From Burkholderia arboris (GTDB lineage: Bacteria; Pseudomonadota; Gammaproteobacteria; Burkholderiales; Burkholderiaceae), in contig NZ_CABVPX010000008.1 of assembly GCF_902499125.1 (NCBI RefSeq), forward strand, positions 186,001-250,000: a DNA stretch of 64,000 nucleotides, given 5' to 3'. The notes below the pieces were generated by a model. That model searched no databases. It was not told the origin of the DNA and was given only the letters and a program-made list of their open reading frames with translations. Position numbers and translations under genes: made by a program. Shown here one piece after another: positions 19,599 to 28,107 of this stretch (position 1 is its first letter; each line of letters begins with the position of its first letter).

Positions 19599-19889
19599 AT
19601 GAAGGCCTCCAAATCCCTGCCTGCGCTCGATCCCGCCGACGTCCACGTCGAAATTCTCGAACGTTCCGATACGCTGCTCGTCGTCCGCTGGGTCGAGCCC
19701 GGCCGCTGTCACTACGGTGAACAGCGCTGGCGCCGCCGCTTCGCGCAACGCACCGGCACCTGCGCGCTGTCGCGCCAGGTCATCCATCGCGGCGACGAAG
19801 TATTCCGCCCGGCCGAACGCCCGGCACCCGCGAATGCGGCCGCGATGATCTCCGCCGCCGAGGTACTCGCACTGGCTGGAAGCAGGTAA
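19599..19889 (+). CDS. DUF3331-family small protein
   Basis: The 96-residue product matches the DUF3331 family known almost only from Burkholderia and relatives. A strand with V-R-W is followed by the block R-C-H-Y-G-E-Q-R-W-R, then C-A-L-S-x-x-x-I-x-R-G-D-x-V-F/Y-R-P. The paired Cys/His residues could bind a metal, but no function is known. ATG 19599 is preceded by AGGAA; longer in-frame starts would put the leader into non-conserved sequence. It is monocistronic, with a terminator-ended structured region upstream. Confidence 0.75.
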   Translation: MKASKSLPALDPADVHVEILERSDTLLVVRWVEPGRCHYGEQRWRRRFAQRTGTCALSRQVIHRGDEVFRPAERPAPANAAAMISAAEVLALAGSR

Positions 19890-19989
19890 AACCTGCCGGC
19901 CCGCGTCCGGGCTCGCCGCGCCACGCCCTGCGCCCGCCCTAGAAGCGCCGGTCTAATTCCCCCGCTTGTCTGTCACGTCCGCCCGCACT

Positions 19990-20015
19990 ATCGTTACACC
20001 ACTCAATGTAACGAT
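19990..20015. promoter_or_regulatory. perfect 9-bp inverted repeat, candidate TetR-type operator
   Basis: ATCGTTACA (19990-19998) and TGTAACGAT (20007-20015) are perfect inverted repeats around an 8-bp spacer, 40 bp before the SDR start codon. The size and symmetry suit a dimeric TetR- or MarR-like repressor. No such regulator gene is adjacent. Confidence 0.6.
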
Positions 20016-20055
20016 TACGTGCCGCGGCCGATCGGCCGTGCCGATGGAGACAGAC

Positions 20056-21042
20056 ATGCATGCATGGAGTGCGCGCCACGTCCCGGCGCAGGGCGGCAAG
20101 GTCGCGGTCGTGACCGGCGCCAACAGCGGTCTCGGCTGGCAGCTCGCGGAAACGCTGGCCGCGAAAGGCGCGACGGTCGTGATGGGCTGCCGCGACGCGG
20201 CGCGCGCCACCCAGGCGGCCGATGCGATCCGCCAGCTTCATCCCGACGCACGCGTCGAAGTCGATCCGCTCGACCTCGCGGATCTCGCGTCGATCGCCCG
20301 CTTCGCGGGCGACCTCTCCGAACGCCACGGCCGCGTCGACATCCTCTGCAACAACGCCGGCGTGATGTTCCTGCCGCTACGGCATACGCACGACGGCTTC
20401 GAAATGCAGTTCGGCACCAACCACCTCGGCCATTTCGCGCTGACCGGCCAGTTGCTGCCGGCGTTGCGCGCCGCGCGGCGGGCGCGCGTCGTGACGATGT
20501 CGAGCGGCTTCAACCGCGGCGGCCGGATTCGCGTCGACGACCTGCGCGCCGGGCGACGCTACAACCGTTATCTCGCCTATTGCGACAGCAAGCTCGCGAA
20601 CCTCGTGTTCGCGATCGAGCTGCAGCGCCGCTTCGAGCGTGCGGCGTTCGCGGGGATCAGCGTGGCCGCACACCCCGGCTATGCGGCGACCAACCTGCAG
20701 TTCGCAGGCCCCGCGATGGATAGCTCGCCCGCGCGCGCCGCGCTGATGCGGGCGGCGAACCGTTATCTCGCCCAGCCGGCCGACCAGGGCGCGCTGCCCG
20801 CGATTCACGCGGCGACATCGCCGGATCTCGCGGGTGGCGCATACATCGGGCCGTCCGGCTGGTTCGAGTCGCGCGGGCTGCCGGCGCCCGCGAGCGTGCC
20901 GCGTTCGGCGCGCGACGTGGCCTCGGCGGCGCTGCTGTGGGAAGCGTCGGAAGCCGCGACGGGCGTGCGCTTCCTCAGTTCGGGGGCGCCCGCCGGACGC
21001 GCGCCGGGCCGACCGTTCGATACGGCGGCCGAAGCGCGTTGA
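20056..21042 (+). CDS. SDR-family oxidoreductase, retinol-dehydrogenase-like
   Basis: The 328-residue product is an atypical-length SDR of the retinol dehydrogenase/WW-domain oxidoreductase-like group. It has TGANSGLG (about residues 18-25), CNNAGVM, T-M-S-S and Y-x-x-x-K (YCDSK), with NADP-type Arg in GCRD. The substrate is unknown. I start it at ATG 20056, with GGAGA seven bases upstream, rather than at an upstream in-frame ATG whose leader would cross the inverted-repeat operator. It is monocistronic and probably controlled through that operator. Confidence 0.85.
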   Translation: MHAWSARHVPAQGGKVAVVTGANSGLGWQLAETLAAKGATVVMGCRDAARATQAADAIRQLHPDARVEVDPLDLADLASIARFAGDLSERHGRVDILCNNAGVMFLPLRHTHDGFEMQFGTNHLGHFALTGQLLPALRAARRARVVTMSSGFNRGGRIRVDDLRAGRRYNRYLAYCDSKLANLVFAIELQRRFERAAFAGISVAAHPGYAATNLQFAGPAMDSSPARAALMRAANRYLAQPADQGALPAIHAATSPDLAGGAYIGPSGWFESRGLPAPASVPRSARDVASAALLWEASEAATGVRFLSSGAPAGRAPGRPFDTAAEAR

Positions 21043-21257
21043 ACGGCGGATCGCCGGCGTCAACATTCTTCATACTTATTACGCGATCCGAAAAGAAAGC
21101 CCGTTGAAAGACTCGTGCGACGCACAACTGTTACCGCCCAGGAAACAATCTATCGTCAAAATCAGCGTTTACCCTGAAGCTCCCGGTGACTAAGATTTGA
21201 TCAATCGCTTAAGACACGGTGTCGAGAGCGAACTCAATAAAACACCCGGAGGTCACC

Positions 21258-21557
21258 ATGAAATCGCTCGTTTCCGCAGTCGTTGCTGCTGTCGCCCTGT
21301 CCGCTTCGTTCGGCGCATTCGCTCAAAGCACCGTGACCCGCGCACAAGTGCGCGGCGAACTGGTCCAGCTCGAACAAGCCGGCTACAAGCCGGGCGTGTC
21401 GAGCCCGTACTACCCGAACGACATCCAGAGCGCCGAAGCGCGTGTTCATGGTGCCGACACCAGCGGCTACGGCGCACAGCCGGCTCCGCTCGTCCACTCG
21501 GGCGCCCCGGCAGCCACGTCGTCGAACGCACGTGACTCGATCTTCTTCGGCCAGTAA
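21258..21557 (+). CDS. DUF4148 domain exported protein
   Basis: The 99-residue product has a classic Sec signal peptide (residues 1-22, ending AFAQ) followed by the DUF4148 pattern: R-A-Q-V-R-x-E-L, L-E-Q-A-G-Y-x-P, then Y-P-x-D-I-Q-x-A-E. Burkholderia genomes carry many such small periplasmic proteins of unknown role. ATG 21258 follows a strong GGAGG site. It is monocistronic and bounded by a terminator. Confidence 0.9.
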   Translation: MKSLVSAVVAAVALSASFGAFAQSTVTRAQVRGELVQLEQAGYKPGVSSPYYPNDIQSAEARVHGADTSGYGAQPAPLVHSGAPAATSSNARDSIFFGQ

Positions 21558-21611
21558 GCCGATGCGCCCTCGGCGGGCGCCGCGCGCCGCGCGATGAAGT
21601 ACCGCAGTCCG

Positions 21612-21646
21612 GACGAGCCCCTTCGCGGGGCTCGTCTTGTTTTATT
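21612..21646 (+). terminator. intrinsic terminator of the DUF4148 gene
   Basis: GACGAGCCCC (21612-21621) pairs with GGGGCTCGTC (21627-21636) around TTCGC, followed by a T-rich tail (TTGTTTTATT). Confidence 0.88.
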
Positions 21647-21682
21647 AAACGCATACCTCCGCCGCCCGGCAGCGGGTGGCTT

Positions 21683-21713
21683 CACCCGGACGCTTTGCGT
21701 CCGGGTGCTTTTT
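21683..21713 (+). terminator. second, tandem + strand terminator
   Basis: CACCCGGACGC (21683-21693) pairs with GCGTCCGGGTG (21697-21707) around TTT, followed by CTTTTT. It is oriented with the U-tract on the + strand, and lies in the convergent gap before the gamma-butyrobetaine hydroxylase gene. It would back up the first terminator. Confidence 0.75.
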
Positions 21714-21749
21714 CCCGGCGGGTATGCGTGAAGACGCCGTGTGCGCCGA

Positions 21750-22949
21750 TCAGCGCACCGCAGCGACGGCAGGCACCGATCGCGACAGCACACGCCAGCG
21801 CGACAGCAGCTCGTCGCGATCGACATAACAGCCCTGCAGGTGACGCCGGCCCGTCGACGGATCGAACTCGGTGCGCGCATGCAGCACACGCCGGTTGTCG
21901 AACGCCCACATGTCGCCCGCCCGCAGCCGGCGGTGTACGCGCAAGCGCGGCTCGCGCGCGAGCGCGAGGAACCGCCGGTACGCGCGATAGACGGCCGCGA
22001 CCGAGCCGGCCGGCGCATCGAGCGGCCCGCGCAGGAAGTTCGCGACTCGCACTTCCGTGACGTTGCCGCGCGCATCGAGCCCGATCACCGGCGCCGAACA
22101 GCGGTAGTCGCTGTTCGCACTCTTGTTCCAGAACTCGAACGGCGTCGATGCCAGGTGCTCGAAATCGGCCGGATGCTCGCGCCGCAGCGCATCGGCGAGC
22201 GCGAAGCCGTCGAGGAAGATGCTGTCGCCGCCCGTCGCTTCGTTGGCGAGGCAATGCAGGAACTGCACGCCCGGCTGCAATTCGCGCGTCGGCAAATCCG
22301 TATGCGGCGGCAGGTTCAGCGACGTATACGCATTGCTGTCCGGACGCGGCTTCGATTCGACGTCGAACAGCACACCGAAATTGCTTTCGCGGATCAGGCC
22401 GATGCGGCGCGCGATTTCGTCGACGCGGCCGCGCTCGGCCGGCACGCCTTCGACGAGCGTCAGCCCCGTGCGCTGCAACGCGGCGAGCCACGCGAGCAGC
22501 GCACCGTCGTCCTCCATTACGTCGCGCCACGCGAACACGCCGATCGCCGTCGCATCGTCACCGGCCCATACGTGCCGCCCATGCGCGGCCAGACGCTCCG
22601 CGCGCGACGCATCGTCGTACGCATGCGCACGCAGCCAGCCCGGCGACCACGCGCTGCGATGCCCGTCGTTCCATTCCACATGCAGCGCGCCGTCGGTTTC
22701 GACATGCACGGTGAGCGCCGACAAATCGGCGCGCGCATCGGCAATCTCGAACACCTGTTCGCGCGTGACCGCATGCACGCACGCGGCACACGCGCAGTTG
22801 TCGCGCAACCAGTCGAAATGGAACGGCGATCGTCGCGTATCGCTCCACTCGACGTCCACCGCCCCATCGCCGATCGTCGCCGCCGCGATGGCCGCGTCGG
22901 CCGAAAACGTCCGCCAGTCCTCGATACGGTGTTGCGCCGCTGTCTGCAT
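21750..22949 (-). CDS. gamma-butyrobetaine dioxygenase (2OG-Fe(II) oxygenase)
   Basis: The 399-residue product has the two-domain layout of gamma-butyrobetaine hydroxylases. An N-terminal Zn-binding domain carries clustered cysteines (NCACAACVH, about residues 50-58). A TauD-like double-stranded beta-helix has the iron motif H-x-D (PPHTDLP) and distal His in VLHARTEFD. It hydroxylates gamma-butyrobetaine to L-carnitine using 2-oxoglutarate and O2. ATG 22949 follows GGGAGG. It is cotranscribed with, and placed last after, the carnitine catabolism genes, so gamma-butyrobetaine can be funnelled into the same route. Confidence 0.9.
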   Translation of the reverse strand: MQTAAQHRIEDWRTFSADAAIAAATIGDGAVDVEWSDTRRSPFHFDWLRDNCACAACVHAVTREQVFEIADARADLSALTVHVETDGALHVEWNDGHRSAWSPGWLRAHAYDDASRAERLAAHGRHVWAGDDATAIGVFAWRDVMEDDGALLAWLAALQRTGLTLVEGVPAERGRVDEIARRIGLIRESNFGVLFDVESKPRPDSNAYTSLNLPPHTDLPTRELQPGVQFLHCLANEATGGDSIFLDGFALADALRREHPADFEHLASTPFEFWNKSANSDYRCSAPVIGLDARGNVTEVRVANFLRGPLDAPAGSVAAVYRAYRRFLALAREPRLRVHRRLRAGDMWAFDNRRVLHARTEFDPSTGRRHLQGCYVDRDELLSRWRVLSRSVPAVAAVR

Positions 22950-22971
22950 CGTTGCCTCCCGGAAACGCCCG

Positions 22972-23928
22972 CTACGCGTGTGGTGCGAGCAAAAACCCGC
23001 CGACCCTCCGGTGCATGCGTGCGGCCTGCGGGCTCGTCCCGAGCGCGCGCCAGCAGCCGTGCACCAGTCCTGCTCCTGTCCAGCCATGCGCGACCCCGCC
23101 GGCCGCGCGAATTCGTTCGACGTACACGCGCGCGTCGTCGCGCAGCGGATCGTGTTCCGCGCCGATCGCGAGCACCGGCGGCAGGCCGTCGAAATGCGCC
23201 GCCTCAAGCGGCACCGACGCGCGCAACAGCGGGTTGCCGCCCTGCAGCACGTCGGACAAGTCACCGTCCCAATACAGTTCGCGATAGCGATGCACGTCGT
23301 CGAGCGTCAGCATCGGCGCGTGCGCTTCCGTTTCGCGTGCGGGCGATTGCGGTTCGAAGCCGAGCATCGGATACACGAGCGCGATGCCGTCAACGTTGCG
23401 TTCGCCCGCATCGCGCAGCGCGGTGGCCACGGCCGCCGCGAGCATCCCGCCCGCACTGTCGCCCGCGAGCGTCAACGGATGCGCGCACCGACCGAACGGC
23501 CAGCGTGCATCGCGCGCGGCGCGCGTGACTTCGAGGCAATCTTCGAGCGCGGCCGGCGCGCGGTGTTCTGGCGCAAGCCGGTAGTCGACCGCGATCACGT
23601 CGAGCCCGGTATCGGCTGCCAGTTGCGCGGTCATCAGCGCGTGACTGTCGAGCGAGCCGACGACGAAGCCGCCGCCATGAAAAAACAGCACCGTGCCGCG
23701 CGATGTGCGGTGCACGGACGTGTAGCGCCGCAGTGCAATCGCGCGCCCGTCCGGCGCGTGCCACACGGCGTCCTGCTGCCCGATGCCGGCCGGCAGCGCG
23801 GCCGGCGTCCATTCGGCCGCGAAGCGGTCGTAGAGGCGACGCTGCTCGTCGGGCGAGCGCGCCGCCGCATCGGCCGGATACCATGCGTCAACGGCTGCGA
23901 CGAACGCCGCGATTTCCGGTTCGAGCAT
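22972..23928 (-). CDS. HSL-family alpha/beta hydrolase, candidate short-chain acylcarnitine esterase
   Basis: The 318-residue serine hydrolase carries the oxyanion motif HGGG (FFHGGGF), nucleophile GDSAGG, acid EHDPLRDD and catalytic His in GLVHGC, the hormone-sensitive-lipase layout. Its position directly downstream of the CdhB-CdhA-CdhC-CaiX homologues mirrors the Pseudomonas aeruginosa carnitine operon, where the equivalent hydrolase releases carnitine from short-chain acylcarnitines. That role is inferred from synteny. ATG 23928 (MLEPEIAAF) was chosen over a distal in-frame start that lacks a ribosome site. Confidence 0.82.
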   Translation of the reverse strand: MLEPEIAAFVAAVDAWYPADAAARSPDEQRRLYDRFAAEWTPAALPAGIGQQDAVWHAPDGRAIALRRYTSVHRTSRGTVLFFHGGGFVVGSLDSHALMTAQLAADTGLDVIAVDYRLAPEHRAPAALEDCLEVTRAARDARWPFGRCAHPLTLAGDSAGGMLAAAVATALRDAGERNVDGIALVYPMLGFEPQSPARETEAHAPMLTLDDVHRYRELYWDGDLSDVLQGGNPLLRASVPLEAAHFDGLPPVLAIGAEHDPLRDDARVYVERIRAAGGVAHGWTGAGLVHGCWRALGTSPQAARMHRRVGGFLLAPHA

Positions 23929-23978
23929 CGTGCGCACCCCGCGGGCGAAGATTGAGGATTGAAGAGCGAAGATCGCGG

Positions 23979-24467
23979 TTAGCGGCGCGGCGGCAACCCG
24001 ATCACGCGGCCTGCATACGCAGGCGCCGCGCAATCGCGCTGCAACGCATGCAGTTCGGCCACGCGGGCGGCCACGTCGTCGTCGAACGGCGCCGACTTCG
24101 CGCCGTCACGCGTATCGACGTGCAGCAGCATCTGCTCACTCGCCGATACCGCGTCGTCATGCCCTTGCGCAAACAGTTCGAGATACAGGTGCAGCCGCTT
24201 CGCATCGTGCGCGAGCACGCGCGCATCGACACGCACCTGCGTGCCTTCCTTGATCTCGTGCAGGTAGTTCACGTGCGCTTCGAGCGTATAGACCGAGCGC
24301 CCCCGCTCGCGACGCGCGGTGTCGTCGAGCCCGATGCGATCCAGCAATGCATCGGTTGCAAAGCTGAAGATCAGCAGGTAGAACGCATCGCGCAAGTGGC
24401 CGTTGTAGTCGACCCATTCGGGCCGCACCACGTCGCGGTAAATCGTCAGCGGGGTATCGCCCGTCAT
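23979..24467 (-). CDS. cdhB: hotdog-fold thioesterase, betainyl-CoA type (CdhB-like)
   Basis: The 162-residue product has the 4-hydroxybenzoyl-CoA-thioesterase-like hotdog signature (VDYNGHLRDAFYLLIF). In carnitine catabolism the adjacent thioesterase hydrolyses betainyl-CoA to glycine betaine. Only 3 bp separate it from the carnitine dehydrogenase gene upstream, indicating tight coupling; in some bacteria the two are fused. Gene order matches cdhB-cdhA-cdhC-caiX of Pseudomonas. Confidence 0.85.
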   Translation of the reverse strand: MTGDTPLTIYRDVVRPEWVDYNGHLRDAFYLLIFSFATDALLDRIGLDDTARRERGRSVYTLEAHVNYLHEIKEGTQVRVDARVLAHDAKRLHLYLELFAQGHDDAVSASEQMLLHVDTRDGAKSAPFDDDVAARVAELHALQRDCAAPAYAGRVIGLPPRR

Positions 24468-24470
24468 CGT

Positions 24471-25436
24471 CTAGTCCTCGAATCGCATCCCGTGCCGCGC
24501 CTTCACCGCGGCGATCGATTTCAGCACCTCGGTGATGCACTCGTCGCGATAGCGTTCGAGCTCCTTGATGCTGCGCGTGCCCTGCTGTTCGGTCGTCCCT
24601 TCGACGACGCTGTCGATCAGCGCGTCGGTCAACGTCGGCGCGACCAGCTTCGTCCACGGCAGTTCGAGCGCCGGGCCGAACTGCTGCATGAAGTGTCGCA
24701 TGCCCGCGTCGCCGCCGGCCAGCGTGTAGGTCAGGAACGTGCCCATGAACGACCAGCGGATACCCGCGCCGAAGCGGATCGCATCGTCGATCTCGCCGGT
24801 CGTCGCGACGCCTTCGTTGACCAGGTGCAGCGCTTCGCGCCACAACGCTTCGAGCAGGCGATCGGCGATGAAGCCCGGCACCTCCTTGCGCACGTGCAGC
24901 GGCCGCATGCCGAGCTTGCGATAGATCTCCATCGCGCCTTCGACTGCTTCCGGCGACGTCCGCGCGCCGCCGAGCACTTCGACGAGCGGCAGCAGGTAGA
25001 CGGGGTTGAACGGATGGCCGACCACGCAACGCTCCGGATGCGTCGCCCGCGCGTAGAAATCGGTCGGCAGCAGCCCCGACGTCGACGACGCAATGATCGC
25101 GTCGGGTTGCGCCGCGCGGCTGATCTGCTCGTGCAGTTCGAGCTTCAGCGCCTCGCGCTCGGGCGCGCTTTCCTGGATGAAATCGGCATCGGCGACGCAC
25201 GCCTCGATCGTCGAGACGAAGCGCAGCCGCGCGGGATCGGCGCCCGGCGCGAGGCCGACGCGTTCGAGCGCGGGCCACGCGTTCGCGACGTTCGCGCGCA
25301 ACCGCTCTTCCGCGCCCGGCGCCGGGTCCCACACGACCACGTCGAGTCCGTGCGCGAGCGCGCGGGAAATCCACCCGCTGCCGATCACGCCGGTGCCGAT
25401 GGCGGCAAACGTCTTGATATCGGTCTTCACAGCCAT
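24471..25436 (-). CDS. cdhA: L-carnitine 3-dehydrogenase
   Basis: The 321-residue product is a 3-hydroxyacyl-CoA-dehydrogenase-like enzyme with Rossmann motif GTGVIGSG (residues 14-21) and Asp ending the next strand (VWDPAP), an NAD preference. The HPFNP motif ([17 protein letters not shown]) holds the catalytic His, and an [10 protein letters not shown] helix follows. It oxidises L-carnitine to 3-dehydrocarnitine. The neighbouring cleavage enzyme and thioesterase complete conversion to glycine betaine. Assignment as carnitine rather than hydroxyacyl-CoA dehydrogenase rests on length and synteny. Confidence 0.9.
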   Translation of the reverse strand: MAVKTDIKTFAAIGTGVIGSGWISRALAHGLDVVVWDPAPGAEERLRANVANAWPALERVGLAPGADPARLRFVSTIEACVADADFIQESAPEREALKLELHEQISRAAQPDAIIASSTSGLLPTDFYARATHPERCVVGHPFNPVYLLPLVEVLGGARTSPEAVEGAMEIYRKLGMRPLHVRKEVPGFIADRLLEALWREALHLVNEGVATTGEIDDAIRFGAGIRWSFMGTFLTYTLAGGDAGMRHFMQQFGPALELPWTKLVAPTLTDALIDSVVEGTTEQQGTRSIKELERYRDECITEVLKSIAAVKARHGMRFED

Positions 25437-25522
25437 GTCAACGCATCCTTCGAATCAGGGGAAATCGGTGGGCGGCGATGCCGGTGCGCATGCCGCCGTG
25501 TCAGGTCAGTCGGCGAAAAAAC

Positions 25523-26452
25523 TCACGCGAATTCGGCGATCGCACGCCGTTCGAGCGGACGCTCGCCGCGCGCCGGCAGACCGAGCTTGCGGCGGCCTTC
25601 GGCCGGCGTCAGCACGCGGCCGCCGAGCCGTTCGACGATCTCGCGGGCGCGCTCGACGAGCGTGCCGTTGGTCGCATGCACGCCGCGGTCGAGCCAGATG
25701 TTGTCTTCGAGACCGACCCGCACGTGGCCGCCGAGCAGCATTGCCTGCGCGACCATCGGCATCTGCATGCGGCCGATCCCGAAGCCGGCCCAGTGCGCGC
25801 CCGGCGGCAGGTTGTCGACCATCGCCTTCATCGTGCCCGTATCGGCCGGCGCGCCCCACGGAATGCCGAGGCACAGCTGGAACAGCGGCGGATCGTCGAG
25901 CAGCCCTTCCTTCAGCAACTGCTTCGCGAACCACAGATGGCCCGTGTCGAAGATCTCCAGTTCCGGCTTCACGCCGAGTTCCTGGATGCGCTTCGCGCCG
26001 GCGCGCAACTGCGCGGGCGTCGACACGTAGATGTAGTCGCCGTCGCCGAAATTCAGCGTGCCGCAGTCGAGCGTGCAGATCTCGGGCAGCAGGTCCTCGA
26101 CGTGCGCAAGGCGCGTCAGGCCGCCGACCAGGTCGGTGCCCTTGCCGAAGCGCATCGGGTCTTCGCCGGGGCCGATCTCGAGATCGCCGCCCATGCCGGC
26201 CGTCAGGTTGATGATCACGTCGACGTCGGCCGAGCGGATGCGGTCGACCACCTCGCGGTACAGGTTCGGGTCGCGGCTGCCGCGGCCGGTCTGCGGATCG
26301 CGCACATGACAGTGCGCGACGGTCGCGCCAGCCTTCGCGGCCTCGATCGCGGCGGCCGCGATCTCCTTCGGCGTGACCGGAATCGCCGGATGCTTGCCGA
26401 CCGTGTCGCCCGCGCCGGTGACGGCGCAGGTGATGATGACGTCATGGTTCAT
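25523..26452 (-). CDS. cdhC: BKACE-family dehydrocarnitine cleavage enzyme (DUF849)
   Basis: The 309-residue product is a beta-keto acid cleavage enzyme. The N-terminal ITCAVTGAG motif, metal-site [10 protein letters not shown] (both His), catalytic Glu/Asp region GLEDNIW and R226-like Arg ([10 protein letters not shown]) are all in place. With acetyl-CoA it splits 3-dehydrocarnitine into acetoacetate and betainyl-CoA, using Zn2+. It lies between the binding-protein gene and carnitine dehydrogenase. An 86-bp gap follows it. Confidence 0.92.
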   Translation of the reverse strand: MNHDVIITCAVTGAGDTVGKHPAIPVTPKEIAAAAIEAAKAGATVAHCHVRDPQTGRGSRDPNLYREVVDRIRSADVDVIINLTAGMGGDLEIGPGEDPMRFGKGTDLVGGLTRLAHVEDLLPEICTLDCGTLNFGDGDYIYVSTPAQLRAGAKRIQELGVKPELEIFDTGHLWFAKQLLKEGLLDDPPLFQLCLGIPWGAPADTGTMKAMVDNLPPGAHWAGFGIGRMQMPMVAQAMLLGGHVRVGLEDNIWLDRGVHATNGTLVERAREIVERLGGRVLTPAEGRRKLGLPARGERPLERRAIAEFA

Positions 26453-26507
26453 GCTGGGTGCCTCGCTTGAATCGGGTTGTGTCGCATTGCTGGGGTGGCG
26501 CGGGCCG

Positions 26508-27461
26508 TCACAGGCCGAGATACGCCTTCACGGCAGGCAGGCCGTCCTTGCCGTCGAACGTCTTGACGCCCGCAAGCCACGGATCGAGTACCTGCGGGTT
26601 CTTCTTCAGGTAGGCCTTCGCGGCGTCGGCCGGCTTCGTCTTGTTCATCACCGACTGCATCAGCTGGTTCTCCAGCTGCGTCGAGAAGCGCAGGTTCGTG
26701 ACGAGCTTGCCCGCATTCGGGCAACGCGAAATGAAGTCGGGCGCGGTGAGCGTGTACACGCGTGCTTCGCCGTAGTTCGGCCCGAACGACGCGTCGCCGC
26801 CGGACAGGTAGTTCATGCTGAGCTGGATATTCATCGGGTGCGGCTCCCAGCCGAGGAAGACCACCCACTTCTTCTCGCGGATCGCGCGCTCGACCGTCAC
26901 CAGCATCCCGGCCTCGCTCGACTCGACGAGCTTGAAGCCGCCGAGCCCGTACTGGTTCGTGTCGATCATCTTCTGGATCGTCGCGTTCGCGCTGCTGCCC
27001 GGCTCGATCCCGTAGATCTTGCCGTCGAGTTCCGCACGGTGTTTCGCGATGTCCTCGAAGGTCTTCAGGCCGGCCTGGTATTCGTAGCTCGGCACCGCGA
27101 GCGTCGCTTTCGCACCGGACAGGTTCGGCGGTTCGACGACGTTGATCGACTTGCTGTCGAGGAACGGCTGGAGCTGCTTCTGCTGCACCGGCCACCAGTA
27201 ACCGAGCGACACGTCGAGCTGCTTGCTCTTCAGGCCGGCGAACGAGATCGGCACCGACGCGATCGTCGTGGTCGGCTTGTAGCCGAGTGCCTCGAACACG
27301 GTCGACGCGAGCGCGGTGGTCGACGTGATGTCGGTCCAGCCGATATCCGCGAAACGCACGGCGCGGCAGGTCGCGGCATCGGTCTCGGCCAGCGCCGCGT
27401 TCGTGAACGCGCTTGTCGCCAGCACGGCCGCGACAAGCGCGGCGATCTTCGTCGACTTCAT
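26508..27461 (-). CDS. caiX: quaternary-amine ABC binding protein, carnitine type (CaiX-like)
   Basis: The 317-residue product has a signal peptide (residues 1-25, ending ALAE) and the OpuAC/ChoX-type fold starting [10 protein letters not shown]. Tryptophans in YWWPV and LGWEPHPMN are of the kind that form aromatic boxes around trimethylammonium groups. There is no permease or ATPase gene next to it; CaiX of Pseudomonas likewise borrows the CbcWV transporter. It is first in the carnitine operon, so its promoter should lie in 27462-27900. ATG 27461 follows GGGAGG. Confidence 0.87.
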   Translation of the reverse strand: MKSTKIAALVAAVLATSAFTNAALAETDAATCRAVRFADIGWTDITSTTALASTVFEALGYKPTTTIASVPISFAGLKSKQLDVSLGYWWPVQQKQLQPFLDSKSINVVEPPNLSGAKATLAVPSYEYQAGLKTFEDIAKHRAELDGKIYGIEPGSSANATIQKMIDTNQYGLGGFKLVESSEAGMLVTVERAIREKKWVVFLGWEPHPMNIQLSMNYLSGGDASFGPNYGEARVYTLTAPDFISRCPNAGKLVTNLRFSTQLENQLMQSVMNKTKPADAAKAYLKKNPQVLDPWLAGVKTFDGKDGLPAVKAYLGL

Positions 27462-27900
27462 GGTTCGGTTCCTCCCGGTTGGTCTCGCGGCAGCCGGTGC
27501 GCGGAGTGTGCGCCGGCCTGCATCGTGGGAGTAAAAGTAACGAGCCATATTCGCCGCGAGAAGACCGCCGGCGACCTGTTCTTGACTATTTGCGACTATG
27601 AGTGGAAACCACTAGGTTTTGCCAGTGTCTTGATGGGTGGGGGTTTGGAGGTTTTCCGAGGAGCGTCGGGATTGCCCGGGTGCGGCGCGAGTCTTTCGAT
27701 TCTGCCGCGCCGATGCTGACAGATTTCCGACAGGTCTCCGCTGCGGCGGGCAGGCCCTATGCTCGATGGGTCAGCGCGCATCACGCACGGGCGCGGGCCG
27801 CCGCCCCGGGGCGTGGACATTGCGCGTCATCGGAATCGATGCAGACGGACATGACCGGCCGTCACGACGTACCCATCCGGTCCGATTGGTCAGGAGCAAC
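27462..27900. other. divergent regulatory region, no gene seen
   Basis: This 439-bp gap must contain the promoter of the minus-strand carnitine operon and one for the small membrane-protein gene on the + strand. I saw no clean operator palindrome and no convincing ORF with a ribosome site. A site for an activator of the CdhR/GbdR kind would be expected here, by analogy with Pseudomonas. Confidence 0.4.
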
Positions 27901-28071
27901 ATGACCACCCTTGCCACTTTCTTCGTCGTCGCCCTTGTCACGATCATTGTGGCCATGCATCGCGGCGTCACCCGCACCGCAGATGCAAAACTTCGCGCGC
28001 TGTTCGACGCGGACGGCCAGCGCGGCGAGGTATCGCGCCGGTTGATGCGCGACGCGGGGTACAACGTCTGA
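27901..28071 (+). CDS. small single-pass membrane protein, unknown function
   Basis: The ORF encodes 56 residues: one hydrophobic helix at residues 4-19 followed by a basic, amphipathic tail ending G-Y-N-V. ATG 27901 is preceded by AGGAG six bases away. Codon use is typical of the neighbourhood. It ends 37 bp before the convergent LysR gene. I do not recognise a family. Confidence 0.6.
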   Translation: MTTLATFFVVALVTIIVAMHRGVTRTADAKLRALFDADGQRGEVSRRLMRDAGYNV

Positions 28072-28107
28072 GTATCGACGTCGGTCCGGACGCCGGCGGT
28101 CGATCGG

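Noticed and set aside
19966..20055. longer start for the SDR at 20056
   Set aside because: The extension would be translated across the inverted-repeat operator and lacks a ribosome site, while ATG 20056 has a good one and begins the usual SDR fold.
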